Part shown: positions 18,048-25,903 of the stretch, one piece after another | Layout: each line of letters opens with the position of its first letter | Numbering within the stretch: position 1 is the first letter of the stretch | Source of the DNA: Aliihoeflea sp. 40Bstr573 | Lineage (GTDB): Bacteria > Pseudomonadota > Alphaproteobacteria > Rhizobiales > Rhizobiaceae | Assembly (NCBI RefSeq): GCF_024105655.1 | Contig: NZ_JAAAMH010000014.1 | Coordinates: 1 to 64,000, forward strand | Direction: 5' to 3' | DNA: 64,000 nt | Position numbers and translations under genes: made by a program | Notes under the pieces: generated by a model | Seen by the model: only the letters and a program-made list of their open reading frames with translations | Told to the model about the DNA's origin: nothing | Database searches by the model: none

Positions 18048-18812
18048 TCAGCGCGTCGTTTCCACCAACTGCACGCCCGCTTCCTTGCATACCCGCCTGA
18101 TCTCGGCGCTGGGACAGCGGTCGGTGACGAAGCTCGAAACCTGCGACAGGTGCGCGATCCGCACCGGCGCGGTGCGCTCGAACTTGGTCGAATCGGCGAC
18201 GAGGATGACGTGCCTTGCATTGGCGATGATCGCCTGCGCGACTTTCACTTCGCGAAAGTCGAAATCGAGCAGCGCGCCATCCTCGTCGATCGCCGAGGCG
18301 CCGATCACCGCATAGTCGGCCTTGAACTGGCGGAAGAAGTCGACCGCCGCCTCGCCAACCACACCCCCGTCCGAGCCGCGCACCACACCTCCCGCGATTA
18401 CCACCTCGATCGACGGCTGCACCCGCATCCGGTTGGCGACGTTGATGTTGTTGGTGATGACCATCAGCCCCTTGTGGTCGCCCAGCGCCTCGCTGACGGC
18501 CTCGGTCGTGGTGCCGATGTTGATGAAGAGAGAAGCGTTATCGGGCACGAGCGCCGCCGCTGCCCGGCCGATCGCCTGTTTCTCGTCGGCCGCGATGCGC
18601 CGCCGCGCCTCATATTCCATGTTCTCGATGCCAGACGGAATCACCGCGCCGCCATGGACGCGCGCGAGAAGTCGCTTGTCGCAAAGCTCGTTCAGATCCT
18701 TGCGGATCGTCTGCGGCGAAACGTCGAAGCGAAGCGCAAGATCGTCGACAAGGACACGTCCGCTGTCCTTGGCGAGTTGCACGATTTCGGCATGGCGCGG
18801 AAGAAGGAACAT
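18048..18812 (-). CDS. glpR: DeoR-family transcriptional repressor, probable GlpR
   Basis: A 254-residue DeoR-type regulator. The N-terminal winged helix-turn-helix reads RHAEIVQLAKDSGRVLVDDLALRFDVSPQTIRKDLNEL, followed by the DeoR effector domain with INIGTTTEAVSEAL, the sugar-phosphate loop, and IVIAGGVVRGSDGGVVG-like (here EVVIAGGVVRGSDGG). Such proteins respond to phosphorylated sugars; glycerol 3-phosphate is the likely ligand because glpD and glpK follow directly. It lies 56 bases after galM of the sulfonate locus, so some read-through from that operon is possible. A YihW-like role in sulfosugar control is an alternative but less supported by position. Confidence 0.9.
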   Translation of the reverse strand: MFLLPRHAEIVQLAKDSGRVLVDDLALRFDVSPQTIRKDLNELCDKRLLARVHGGAVIPSGIENMEYEARRRIAADEKQAIGRAAAALVPDNASLFINIGTTTEAVSEALGDHKGLMVITNNINVANRMRVQPSIEVVIAGGVVRGSDGGVVGEAAVDFFRQFKADYAVIGASAIDEDGALLDFDFREVKVAQAIIANARHVILVADSTKFERTAPVRIAHLSQVSSFVTDRCPSAEIRRVCKEAGVQLVETTR

Positions 18813-18824
18813 GGAAGCCGTCTG

Positions 18825-18880
18825 CTTTCGTTTTCGCTCCTTCTAATGCAAATCGAAAGCCGATGCATCTATTTCGAAAA
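18825..18880. promoter_or_regulatory. TTTCG-rich region upstream of glpR, possible autoregulatory sites
   Basis: The short space upstream of glpR, running into the end of galM, holds TTTCGTTTTCG near 18826-18836, ATCGAAAG near 18852 and ATTTCGAAAAACGA near 18871. These share the TTTCG core with the regular repeats upstream of glpD. The spacing is less regular, so I rate this as suggestive of GlpR autoregulation only. Confidence 0.4.
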
Positions 18881-19876
18881 ACGATACTCGGTCACTTGCT
18901 CGTAGGTCTCGCCCGGCCGCAAGTCCGCCTGCGGGAAATCCGGGTTATTTGGCGCGTCCGGCCAGACCTGGGGCTCGAGGCAGAGACCGGCAAACGCGCC
19001 GTAGTTGCGTCCGCCGAGCCCGCCATCCACGGCTAGCTTGTGCCCCGCATAGAATTGCACGCCCGGTTCGCTCGTCCAAACTTCCATCGCTACGCCCGAT
19101 CGCGCGCCTTCTAGGCGAACCACTCGCGTCAACGAACGCCTGCCATCGGCAAGGCACCAATTGTGGTCGTAGGCGAACTGCGCACCGTCCTCGTTCCACG
19201 CAATCTCGCGCATCCTTCTGAAGTCGAACGGCGTTCCAGCCACATCGAGCGTTCCGCCGGTCGGAATCCATTCGCCATCGACCGGCACATAATTGTCTGC
19301 GTCGATCATCAACCGATGGCCGAGCACGTCGCCCGCCCCGCCATCGTCGAGATTGAAATAGGAGTGATGCGCAAGATTGCAGAGCGTCGGCGCATCGGTT
19401 CGCGCCGTCAGCCTCACTTTCAGCGCGCCATCCTCAAGCGTGTAAAGACATTCGATGTCGAGATTGCCGGGAAACCCCATTTCGCCGTCCCGGTCGGCGA
19501 GCGTCAGCCGCACGAAATCCGATCCCATGTCCGCGATCGTCCAGATCCGTTTGCCGATCCCCAAGATGCCGCCATGAAGCAGATGCTTTCCGAGGAAATT
19601 GGTATCGACCTGCACCGGCCGGCCGTCGAGTTCGAACCGGCCATGCCTGATCCGGTTGGCATAGCGCCCAGCGGTCGCGCCGAAGAAGGGCGAGCGCGCG
19701 GGGTAGTCCTCGAAGCGCTCGAAGCCGAGCACGAGCGGCGGCTCGTGGCCATCAAGGCGCAGATCCTGCATCACCGCGCCCCATGTCAGCACATGCGCGG
19801 TCAGCCCGCCGCCGGCGATGCGAATGCGCTGGACCGTCTCGCCAGCAGCGGTCCGACCGAATTCCTCGATGCTCAT
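18869..19876 (-). CDS. galM: Aldose 1-epimerase family mutarotase, possible sulfoquinovose mutarotase
   Basis: A 335-residue GalM-family protein. It has GATAGRYANRIRHGRFELDG, the catalytic-His segment NLAHHSYFNLD, a second conserved stretch around VDGEWIPTGGTLDVAGTPFDFR, and the C-terminal catalytic Glu in GLCLEPQVWPDAPN. The family interconverts sugar anomers. Its start overlaps the comC stop by four bases, so it is cotranscribed with the sulfolactate genes. In the E. coli sulfoquinovose cluster a mutarotase (YihR) has the same association, so sulfoquinovose is the likely substrate here; a general galactose/glucose role cannot be excluded from sequence. Confidence 0.88.
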   Translation of the reverse strand: MSIEEFGRTAAGETVQRIRIAGGGLTAHVLTWGAVMQDLRLDGHEPPLVLGFERFEDYPARSPFFGATAGRYANRIRHGRFELDGRPVQVDTNFLGKHLLHGGILGIGKRIWTIADMGSDFVRLTLADRDGEMGFPGNLDIECLYTLEDGALKVRLTARTDAPTLCNLAHHSYFNLDDGGAGDVLGHRLMIDADNYVPVDGEWIPTGGTLDVAGTPFDFRRMREIAWNEDGAQFAYDHNWCLADGRRSLTRVVRLEGARSGVAMEVWTSEPGVQFYAGHKLAVDGGLGGRNYGAFAGLCLEPQVWPDAPNNPDFPQADLRPGETYEQVTEYRFSK

Positions 19877-20877
19877 GCGGCACCGATCGCGCCGATTTCG
19901 TCGATCAGCGCCTCATCGACCGAAATGCCCTCGGCAGTGAGTTTCTTGCGCAGCGCGATACGACGATGTCCCGGCACGCGCGCGCCGTCACTGCCTGCGA
20001 TCTGGTCCGCCATCTGCGCAAACCGGACCATTGCATGGCTTCCGAATACGCCCGGATCGATGGCGATGATCGCCTGTCCCGTGCCCGGCGGATCGCCCGC
20101 GGCGTCGAAGAACGACGTCTGCTCATATCCGTAATTCGCGCCGGTGAGCCCGGCGCAGAGCAGCTCGACCATCAGCGCAAGCGCCGTTCCCTTGGCATTG
20201 CCGAGCGGGATCATCGTGCCGGCGAGCGCAGCCTTGGCGTCGGTCGTCGGATTGCCGTCCACGTCGAGCGCCCAGCCTTCGGGAATGGACTGCCCTTTCT
20301 GGTTTGCGGCCATGATCTTGCCGCGCGCGACCTTGGATAGCGAGACGTCGACGACGATCGGATCGCCGCCCTCCGTCGGACAGGAAAACGCAATCGGATC
20401 GGTTCCAAAGAGCGGCCGACGCCCACCCCACGGCGCCATCGCCGCCGGCGCATTGGCGAACATCAGCGCCACAAGCCCGCGCTCGGCCAGCGCCTCGACG
20501 GCGAGCCCCGCAACGCCGGCATGGTGCGAGCGATGGATGCCGGCAATCGCGACGCCTTGCGCCGGCGCCATCTCGGCCAGTTGCTCGCCGGCCATTTCCA
20601 GCGCCGGATAGGCAAAGCCGAACCCGGCATCGATCCGCACCGCGCCGGGCCGGACGCGCTCGGCACGCGGCACCGCATGGCCCTTGACCTTGCCGGCACG
20701 CGCCTGCGCCGCATAGGCCGGAACGCGCCTCAAACCGTGCCCGCCCTGCCCAACGAGCTCGGCGCTCACCAACGCCCGCGCGACAGCGTCGGCATTGTCG
20801 ACCGACGTTTCGCACGCCGTCAGCACGGCGGCGATCAGCGCATGCGCCTCACCCACCGTCAGAACCCGTTCGCTCAT
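19873..20877 (-). CDS. comC: Malate/L-lactate dehydrogenase-family enzyme, probable (R)-sulfolactate dehydrogenase
   Basis: A 334-residue Ldh_2-family NAD(P)-dependent oxidoreductase with GHGLRRVPAYAAQARAG, the catalytic histidine region GIHRSHHAGVAGLAVEALAE, the NAD-site segment APWGGRRPLFGTDPIAFS and DVSLSKVARGKI. This family includes ComC, which reduces sulfopyruvate to (R)-sulfolactate. Its neighbours are the reason for that call: it overlaps by four bases both a D-2-hydroxyacid dehydrogenase of the SlcC type and the galM gene, downstream of suyAB. Together SlcC and ComC would invert (S)-sulfolactate to the (R) form that SuyAB cleaves. Family is certain; the sulfolactate assignment is from context. 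Confidence 0.82.
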   Translation of the reverse strand: MSERVLTVGEAHALIAAVLTACETSVDNADAVARALVSAELVGQGGHGLRRVPAYAAQARAGKVKGHAVPRAERVRPGAVRIDAGFGFAYPALEMAGEQLAEMAPAQGVAIAGIHRSHHAGVAGLAVEALAERGLVALMFANAPAAMAPWGGRRPLFGTDPIAFSCPTEGGDPIVVDVSLSKVARGKIMAANQKGQSIPEGWALDVDGNPTTDAKAALAGTMIPLGNAKGTALALMVELLCAGLTGANYGYEQTSFFDAAGDPPGTGQAIIAIDPGVFGSHAMVRFAQMADQIAGSDGARVPGHRRIALRKKLTAEGISVDEALIDEIGAIGAA

Positions 20878-21806
20878 GCCTGCTTCTCCAGATGCGCGAT
20901 CACGAGTTCCGCGATCATGTCGGAGACACGCACATTCGATTCTTCCGTCACGCCCGCGATATGCGGCGTCAGCACGAGATTGGGAAGCCCCCTGAACTTC
21001 GCGCCGTCCGCCGCCGTCAACGGTTCGCTTTCGAACACGTCGAGCGCGGCTCCGCCAAGCCTTCCATCACGCAGCGCGTCGGCAAGCGCCGCCTCGTCGA
21101 CGACCCCGCCCCGCGCGGCATTGATCAGCACCGCGTCGCGCTTCATCAGCCCGAGCCGCCGCGCGTCGATCATGTGCCGCGTCGCCTCGGTCAACGGCAC
21201 GTGCAGCGAAACGACGTCGGCAAGTTCCATCAGGCCGTCGAGCGCGACATTGCGCGCGATCTGCCAGGCAGGGTGCCCCGCGTCCAGGTGCGGATCGTAG
21301 GCGAGTAGCCTCATGCCGTAGTCATGCGCCCGCCATGCAACTTCCTGCGCGATCGCGCCGAAGCCGATCAGGCCGAGCGTCTTGCCGGCAAGTTCGCGCC
21401 CCATCATCTTCTGGCGCGGCCACGCGCCCTCCGCCACCGCATCGCTCGATTGATAGGCCTGGCGCAAAAGCAGCATCGCATTGGCGATGACATATTCGGC
21501 AACCGCCAGATTGTTCGCCCCCGTCGCCGGGTGCACCGCGATCCCGCGCGCCGAACATGCCTCCACGTCGATATTGTCGAGCCCGACGCCCAGCCGCCCG
21601 ACGATTTCCAGTTTCCCCGCGCTCTCCAGAAGCGCGCCGCGCACCTGCGTGCGGTTGCGCACGATCAGCGCGCGCGCCGGCCGAACCAGGTCGGTGAGCC
21701 TTTCCGGATCATCCACCAGCTTCGGGTCGTAGAGCGTGTCGAACCGCGCGGTCAGCCGCGCGACCGCTGCCTCGTCCATGAATTCGCTGATGACGATGTC
21801 GGCCAT
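20874..21806 (-). CDS. slcC: D-2-hydroxyacid dehydrogenase family, probable (S)-sulfolactate dehydrogenase
   Basis: A 310-residue NAD-dependent enzyme of the phosphoglycerate dehydrogenase family. It shows GRLGVGLDNIDVEAC near residue 70, the NAD-binding GLIGFGAIAQEVA near 145, the catalytic Arg in INAARGGVVDE (about 232), the Glu in DVFESEP (about 259-261) and the catalytic His in LTPHIAGVT (about 282). SlcC, which oxidises (S)-sulfolactate to sulfopyruvate, belongs to this family. It starts one base after suyB and overlaps comC, the expected partner. A different hydroxyacid substrate is possible, but the operon makes sulfolactate the best choice. Confidence 0.83.
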   Translation of the reverse strand: MADIVISEFMDEAAVARLTARFDTLYDPKLVDDPERLTDLVRPARALIVRNRTQVRGALLESAGKLEIVGRLGVGLDNIDVEACSARGIAVHPATGANNLAVAEYVIANAMLLLRQAYQSSDAVAEGAWPRQKMMGRELAGKTLGLIGFGAIAQEVAWRAHDYGMRLLAYDPHLDAGHPAWQIARNVALDGLMELADVVSLHVPLTEATRHMIDARRLGLMKRDAVLINAARGGVVDEAALADALRDGRLGGAALDVFESEPLTAADGAKFRGLPNLVLTPHIAGVTEESNVRVSDMIAELVIAHLEKQA

Positions 21807-21807
21807 G

Positions 21808-22989
21808 TCACGCGCTGCGATAAAGCTTCGTCATCGAGAACTCGCGGTGCCCGAGCGCCTCGGCCGCCGTGTTGCGCCCGTTCGCCGTGCGCACGATCAT
21901 GTCGATCAGGGCGTCGCCCGCCTCGTCGATCGTCATCTCGCGCCGCAATATGCCCGACACGTCGACATCGACATGCTCGCCCATCGTGCGCACGGTGCGA
22001 GGATTGGCGGTGATCTTGATAACGGGCACGATCGGATTGCCGATCACGTTGCCCTGACCCGTTGGAAATGTGTGGATCACATACCCGCCCGCCGCCATCA
22101 GCGTCACGCATTCGGCCGCGGCCGACGAAGAATCCATGAAATAGAGCCCGTTGCCCGATTTCGGCATCTCGGCAGGCTCCAGAATGTCGATATATTTCGA
22201 CGTCCGGCCAATCTTCTCGAGGTTGCCGAGCGCCTTTTCCTCGATCGTCGTCAACCCGCCTTCGATATTGCCCTTGGTCGGCTGGCTTTCGGACAGATCG
22301 TCGGTCTTGAACTGCTCGATGACGTCGTCCTGATAGGCCTTCCACATCCTGTACCAGCGCTCGCCGACTTCCGGGTTGATCGCGCGCGCCTTGGCGATGT
22401 GCTCCGCGCCGGTGATCTCGGACGTCTCGCCAAAGCAGCCATAGATGCCTTCGGGCAGGAGCTTGTCATACATGTTGCCGACGGTCGGGCACGAGCCGAG
22501 CCCGGTCGTCGTGTCGCTCTCGCCGCATTTGGTCGAGACCCACAATTCCGAGATCGAGCATTCCTCGCGCTGCAGCTCGGTGGCGTAGTGGACGAACTCC
22601 TTCGCCTTGCGGCTGGCGTCCATAATTGTCTTCAGGTCGCCATTCTGCTCGATGGAAAAGCCCGCCACCGGCTTGCCGGTCTCCGCTATGCCGTCGACGA
22701 TCTTCTTCGTCCAGCCCGGTTCGATGCCGATGACGACGACGGCGGCGACGTTCGGGTTCGCGCCGGTACCGATCATGGTGCGGAAATGCAGCTCCAGGTC
22801 CTCGCCGAACTGCAGCCGCCCATAGGCATGCGGCAGCGCCATCGTGCCCTTGATGTTGTTGGCGACCGCCTCGCAGGCGGCGTTGGAAATGTCGTCGACC
22901 GGCAGGATGATGACATGGTTGCGCACGCCCACGCGCCCATTGTCGCGCCGATAGGCCTTGATCGTCCGGTTCGAATATTTCGACGCCAT
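21808..22989 (-). CDS. suyB: (R)-sulfolactate sulfo-lyase, large subunit
   Basis: A 393-residue protein of the UxaA/GarD altronate-galactarate dehydratase family, C-terminal part. It has [22 protein letters not shown] at the N-terminus, the metal-site motif [20 protein letters not shown], and [40 protein letters not shown]. With SuyA it forms the lyase that splits (R)-sulfolactate into pyruvate and sulfite. The split two-gene form (95 and 393 residues), the partner SlcC and ComC genes, and the sulfosugar genes nearby favour SuyB over a plain altronate dehydratase. I chose the ATG at 22989, with AGGAG 8 bases upstream, 10 bases after the suyA stop. Confidence 0.87.
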   Translation of the reverse strand: MASKYSNRTIKAYRRDNGRVGVRNHVIILPVDDISNAACEAVANNIKGTMALPHAYGRLQFGEDLELHFRTMIGTGANPNVAAVVVIGIEPGWTKKIVDGIAETGKPVAGFSIEQNGDLKTIMDASRKAKEFVHYATELQREECSISELWVSTKCGESDTTTGLGSCPTVGNMYDKLLPEGIYGCFGETSEITGAEHIAKARAINPEVGERWYRMWKAYQDDVIEQFKTDDLSESQPTKGNIEGGLTTIEEKALGNLEKIGRTSKYIDILEPAEMPKSGNGLYFMDSSSAAAECVTLMAAGGYVIHTFPTGQGNVIGNPIVPVIKITANPRTVRTMGEHVDVDVSGILRREMTIDEAGDALIDMIVRTANGRNTAAEALGHREFSMTKLYRSA

Positions 22990-22999
22990 GGGTCGGCTC

Positions 23000-23287
23000 C
23001 TACCAGCGCTTGGTCTTGAGATTGTGGACATGGACGTGGCCGCCCTTGGCGACGTCGGCGACGAACCTGCCGATGTCCTCGCCATACTTGATTGCCGTGT
23101 CGCCGCTCTTGATGTCGGCAAGCGCGACCTTGTGGCCGATCGGCACGTCGGCCTTGGCTTCCAGCTCGAAGCTGGAATTGTCCTGCGTGACGACGCCGAG
23201 CATCTTCGTGCCCGCCGTCAGCCCTTCCACGACGACGACGCCGACATTGTCCTTGTGCTCGTGAACAAGCAGATGGGGAATCGCCAT
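23000..23287 (-). CDS. suyA: (R)-sulfolactate sulfo-lyase, small (SAF-domain) subunit
   Basis: A 95-residue SAF-domain protein, the N-terminal module of the UxaA family encoded separately. It reads [42 protein letters not shown] and ends [13 protein letters not shown], the usual end of these small subunits. It joins SuyB to make the sulfo-lyase that releases sulfite. GGAGG lies 6 bases before its ATG. It is the first gene of the suyA-suyB-slcC-comC-galM operon, and an inverted repeat shared with the importer promoter lies about 50-70 bases upstream. Confidence 0.88.
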   Translation of the reverse strand: MAIPHLLVHEHKDNVGVVVVEGLTAGTKMLGVVTQDNSSFELEAKADVPIGHKVALADIKSGDTAIKYGEDIGRFVADVAKGGHVHVHNLKTKRW

Positions 23288-23334
23288 CCTGACCTCCGCA
23301 AAACCTCAAAGCCACGCTGGCGGTGCAGCGATAG

Positions 23335-23355
23335 CTCTTGTATAAGATAAAAGAC
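23335..23355. promoter_or_regulatory. 8-5-8 inverted repeat, probable GntR-family operator (copy 1)
   Basis: CTCTTGTA (23335-23342), a 5-base spacer TAAGA and TAAAAGAC (23348-23355) form an imperfect inverted repeat in the gap between the divergent suyA and GntR-family regulator genes. Each half differs by one base from the perfect copy at 29354-29374. Placement over both promoters fits control of suyAB and autoregulation by the adjacent GntR/UTRA protein. Confidence 0.75.
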
Positions 23356-23419
23356 CAGCGACGCAATCGGGAAACGGCGGGCGACCGGGCAAACGAGAGT
23401 TCATTTCGCGGAGAAGAGT

Positions 23420-24202
23420 GTGACCAGCGCACGGATGGAAGAATCAGACGGCGATTTCCAGGAAGAGCGCTTCCGCGCCGAGCGAGCCGGCAAGCTCGGC
23501 TACCAGCCGCTCTACAAGCGCGTGAAGGCGCTGCTCGTCGCCCGCATCGCCGACGGCCGCTGGCAGGCCGGCCAGTCCATCCCCAACGAGTTCCAGATTG
23601 CCGAGGAACTGAACGTATCCCAAGGCACGGTGCGCAAGGCCTTGCACGAGATGACGCTCGACAATCTGCTTGTGCGCCGGCAGGGGCGCGGCACCTTCGT
23701 CACATCCTATGATGACGAGCGCATCCTGTTCCAGTTCTTCAAGCTGACCCCCGACGAGGGCAGCCGGGAGTTTCCCGACTCGACGGTCCTCTCGCTCGAG
23801 AGTGGCGACGCCAACGCGGCCGAGGCCGATGCGCTTGCCATTCCCGCCGGTAACCCCGTCTGGCGTCTCATCCGCCGCCGTACGCTTGGCGAGAAGCCGC
23901 TGATCATCGAGCGCATCGTCCTACCGGCCGAGCACTTCCCCGAACTCGACCGTTTCGAGACCATCCCCAACAATGTCTACGGCCTCTATTCCACCCGCTA
24001 CGGCATCACCGTTGCCCGTGCGGTCGAGCGGCTCAAGGCAGTCGGCGCCGACGCCCACGACGCGCGCCATCTCGACTGCCCCTTCGGCATGCCACTCCTG
24101 GAAGTCGACCGCCGCGCCGTCGGCCTCGACGACCGCATCGTCGAATGGCGCATCTCCCGCTGCCTCACCGAAGCGCATCACTATCTGTCGGATCTGAAGT
24201 AG
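23420..24202 (+). CDS. GntR/HutC-family (UTRA) transcriptional regulator of the sulfosugar locus
   Basis: A 260-residue regulator. The N-terminal winged helix runs from about residue 28 to 95: YQPLYKRVKALLVARIADGRW, then IPNEFQIAEELNVSQGTVRKALHEM and the wing LLVRRQGRGTFV. A UTRA ligand-binding domain follows (PVWRLIRRRTLGEKPLIIERIVLP, then VEWRISRCLTEAHHY). The start is the GTG at 23420, with GGAGAAG upstream; an ATG five codons later is possible. It is transcribed away from suyA across a probable operator that recurs at the kinase/importer promoter, so it likely represses both and is relieved by a sulfosugar or its phosphate. The ligand is inferred. Confidence 0.88.
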   Translation: MTSARMEESDGDFQEERFRAERAGKLGYQPLYKRVKALLVARIADGRWQAGQSIPNEFQIAEELNVSQGTVRKALHEMTLDNLLVRRQGRGTFVTSYDDERILFQFFKLTPDEGSREFPDSTVLSLESGDANAAEADALAIPAGNPVWRLIRRRTLGEKPLIIERIVLPAEHFPELDRFETIPNNVYGLYSTRYGITVARAVERLKAVGADAHDARHLDCPFGMPLLEVDRRAVGLDDRIVEWRISRCLTEAHHYLSDLK

Positions 24203-24249
24203 CTTGCCGCCCGCAGCACGCATTGAACGTAACTACATAATGTGCTTAC

Positions 24250-24540
24250 ATGACTTTTGAATGGGATGAGGCGAAGAACCGGACAAACATCGCCAAGCAT
24301 GGGCTGAGTTTTGCAACCGCCTGTCGAATCTTCGAAGGTCCCGTCCTGACGGCAATCGATGACCGGTTCGAATATGGCGAAGTTCGCCGCAACAGCATCG
24401 GCGCGATCGAAGGCGTGTTCGTGCTCGTGGTGACCCACACCGACCGGAATGGCACAACCCGCATCATCTCCGCGCGCCCCGCCAAGCGCGTCGAAAGGAA
24501 CACCTATGAAGAAGCGCTACGACAGGGAATTGACCCTTGA
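24250..24540 (+). CDS. brnT: BrnT-family type II toxin (ribonuclease)
   Basis: A 96-residue protein with the BrnT pattern: FEWDEAKNRTNIAKHGLSF at the N-terminus, a central FEYGEVRRNSIGAI and the closing GTTRIISARPAKRVERNTYEE. BrnT toxins are small RelE-like ribonucleases that halt translation until bound by BrnA. The antitoxin gene overlaps its 3' end by 35 bases, the usual toxin-first order of this family. The pair lies between the GntR-type regulator and the candidate sulfoquinovosidase, in the middle of the sulfosugar locus. Confidence 0.9.
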   Translation: MTFEWDEAKNRTNIAKHGLSFATACRIFEGPVLTAIDDRFEYGEVRRNSIGAIEGVFVLVVTHTDRNGTTRIISARPAKRVERNTYEEALRQGIDP

Positions 24541-24769
24541 GCAACTGGCCGCCCTGCCGGACGACCAGATCGACACCAGCGACATTCCCGAACTGGACGA
24601 GAACTTCTGGAAGAATGCGAAGCTGGTCGAGCCCGACACGACGCAGCAAGTGACTTTGCGTGTGAAGAAGTCCGTCCTCGATGCCTTCAAGGCGACGGGC
24701 AAGGGTTACCAGACCCGCATGAATGCCGTGCTGGAGACCTACGTCCGCACCTTGCACAAGCAGCGCTAG
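24506..24769 (+). CDS. brnA: BrnA-family antitoxin
   Basis: An 87-residue protein with an acidic N-terminal part that would cover the toxin (LTLEQLAALPDDQIDTSDIPEL and DENFWKNAK) and a C-terminal ribbon-helix-helix DNA-binding segment (VTLRVKKSVLDAFKATGKGYQTRMNAVLETYV). I chose the ATG at 24506, with GAAAGGA about 6 bases upstream, over an in-frame upstream ATG inside brnT. BrnA usually represses its own promoter; short repeats around 24224-24248 upstream of brnT could be the site. Its stop is 10 bases from the convergent sulfoquinovosidase-like gene. Confidence 0.9.
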   Translation: MKKRYDRELTLEQLAALPDDQIDTSDIPELDENFWKNAKLVEPDTTQQVTLRVKKSVLDAFKATGKGYQTRMNAVLETYVRTLHKQR

Positions 24770-24779
24770 ACCGCAGCGA

Positions 24780-25892
24780 TCACGCCACCTGACGGTCGCG
24801 CCAGCCATCCGCAAACTCCACCGCCTGCCCCGTGCGCGCGGAAAGCTCCGCCGCCGCGCCCATCTCGACCGATCGCAGCCCGTCCTCGAGCGACACCTGC
24901 GGCTCGCCGCCTTCCAGCACCATCTGCCGGAACAACCGGTGCTGGTAGAAGGTCGAGCCGTGATGGTCGCCGGCGGCGAGGATTTCCGGGTCGACCTCGA
25001 TCACACGCCGCTCAGGCCCCTTCGGCTCGCGCGGCGAAATGACGATCTCCGCCGCCCGTTCGCCCGCGCCCGGCCAGAACCGCGCCGGTCCGGGCACAAA
25101 GGCCTCGATCTTGGCCGCGGAGCCCATCGCCGAGACGTGTTCCTGGAACCAGCTTCCTTCCGAAAACATGCAAAGTTCGAGCATCGCCCGCATGCCGTTG
25201 GCGAAATCGACGATCACATAGGCATTGTCGAGGATGTCCGGCGCGCGGCCGTCATAGGCCTCGTCCTTGTGGTTCACATCCTGCGCGCCGGACGCGAAGA
25301 TCCGCACCGGCTCCGATTGCGTGACGAGCCGCATCAGGTCGAAGAAATGGCAGCATTTCTCCACCAGCGTGCCGCCTGTCTCCGCCGAAAAGCGGTTCCA
25401 GTGGCCGACTTTGTGGAGGAAGGGAAAGCGGTGTTCACGGATCGTCAGCATCTTGGTCTCGCCGATCGTCCCGGCGCGGATTTCCTCGATCATGCGCGCG
25501 ATCGGCGGCATGTAGCGATATTCCATCGCCACCCATACCGGAGCCTTGCGGCTGGCGGCCACTGACAGGATGTGCCGGCTCGCCTCGGCAGTCGAGCAGA
25601 GCGGCTTTTCGACGAGGATCGGCAAGTCTGCCGGCATGACATCGAGCAGGATGTCGTGATGGGTCTGGTTGGGACTGGCGATGAGGAGCACATCCGCGAG
25701 CTGCGCATCCATCAGCGCACGATGATCGGCGAACTGCCGCGCCCCTCCGGCAAGCGCCGATGCACGTTCGCGCATGCTCTCGTCCGGATCGCTGACGGCG
25801 ACGATTTCCGTATCGGGCAAGAGCATGATGTTGCGAATATGCTCCTGCCCCATCATGCCCGAACCGATGATCGCGTAGCGCAGTCTGGCCAT
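24780..25892 (-). CDS. Gfo/Idh/MocA-family protein, candidate NAD-dependent sulfoquinovosidase (GH188-like)
   Basis: A 370-residue protein with an N-terminal NAD-binding Rossmann fold (YAIIGSGMMGQEHIRNI, residues 6-22), the family motif LVEKPLC near 93-99, and a C-terminal substrate domain containing VEKCCHFFDLMRLVT. By fold it is a Gfo/Idh/MocA oxidoreductase. Members of glycoside hydrolase family GH188 share this fold and use NAD transiently to hydrolyse sulfoquinovosides, and they occur in sulfoglycolysis gene clusters. This gene follows the sugar isomerase by 11 bases and no GH31 sulfoquinovosidase is present, so it is the best candidate for the gateway hydrolase. A plain sugar dehydrogenase is the alternative. 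The fold is certain, the reaction inferred. Confidence 0.75.
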   Translation of the reverse strand: MARLRYAIIGSGMMGQEHIRNIMLLPDTEIVAVSDPDESMRERASALAGGARQFADHRALMDAQLADVLLIASPNQTHHDILLDVMPADLPILVEKPLCSTAEASRHILSVAASRKAPVWVAMEYRYMPPIARMIEEIRAGTIGETKMLTIREHRFPFLHKVGHWNRFSAETGGTLVEKCCHFFDLMRLVTQSEPVRIFASGAQDVNHKDEAYDGRAPDILDNAYVIVDFANGMRAMLELCMFSEGSWFQEHVSAMGSAAKIEAFVPGPARFWPGAGERAAEIVISPREPKGPERRVIEVDPEILAAGDHHGSTFYQHRLFRQMVLEGGEPQVSLEDGLRSVEMGAAAELSARTGQAVEFADGWRDRQVA

Positions 25893-25903
25893 GTGTTTAC
25901 CCT

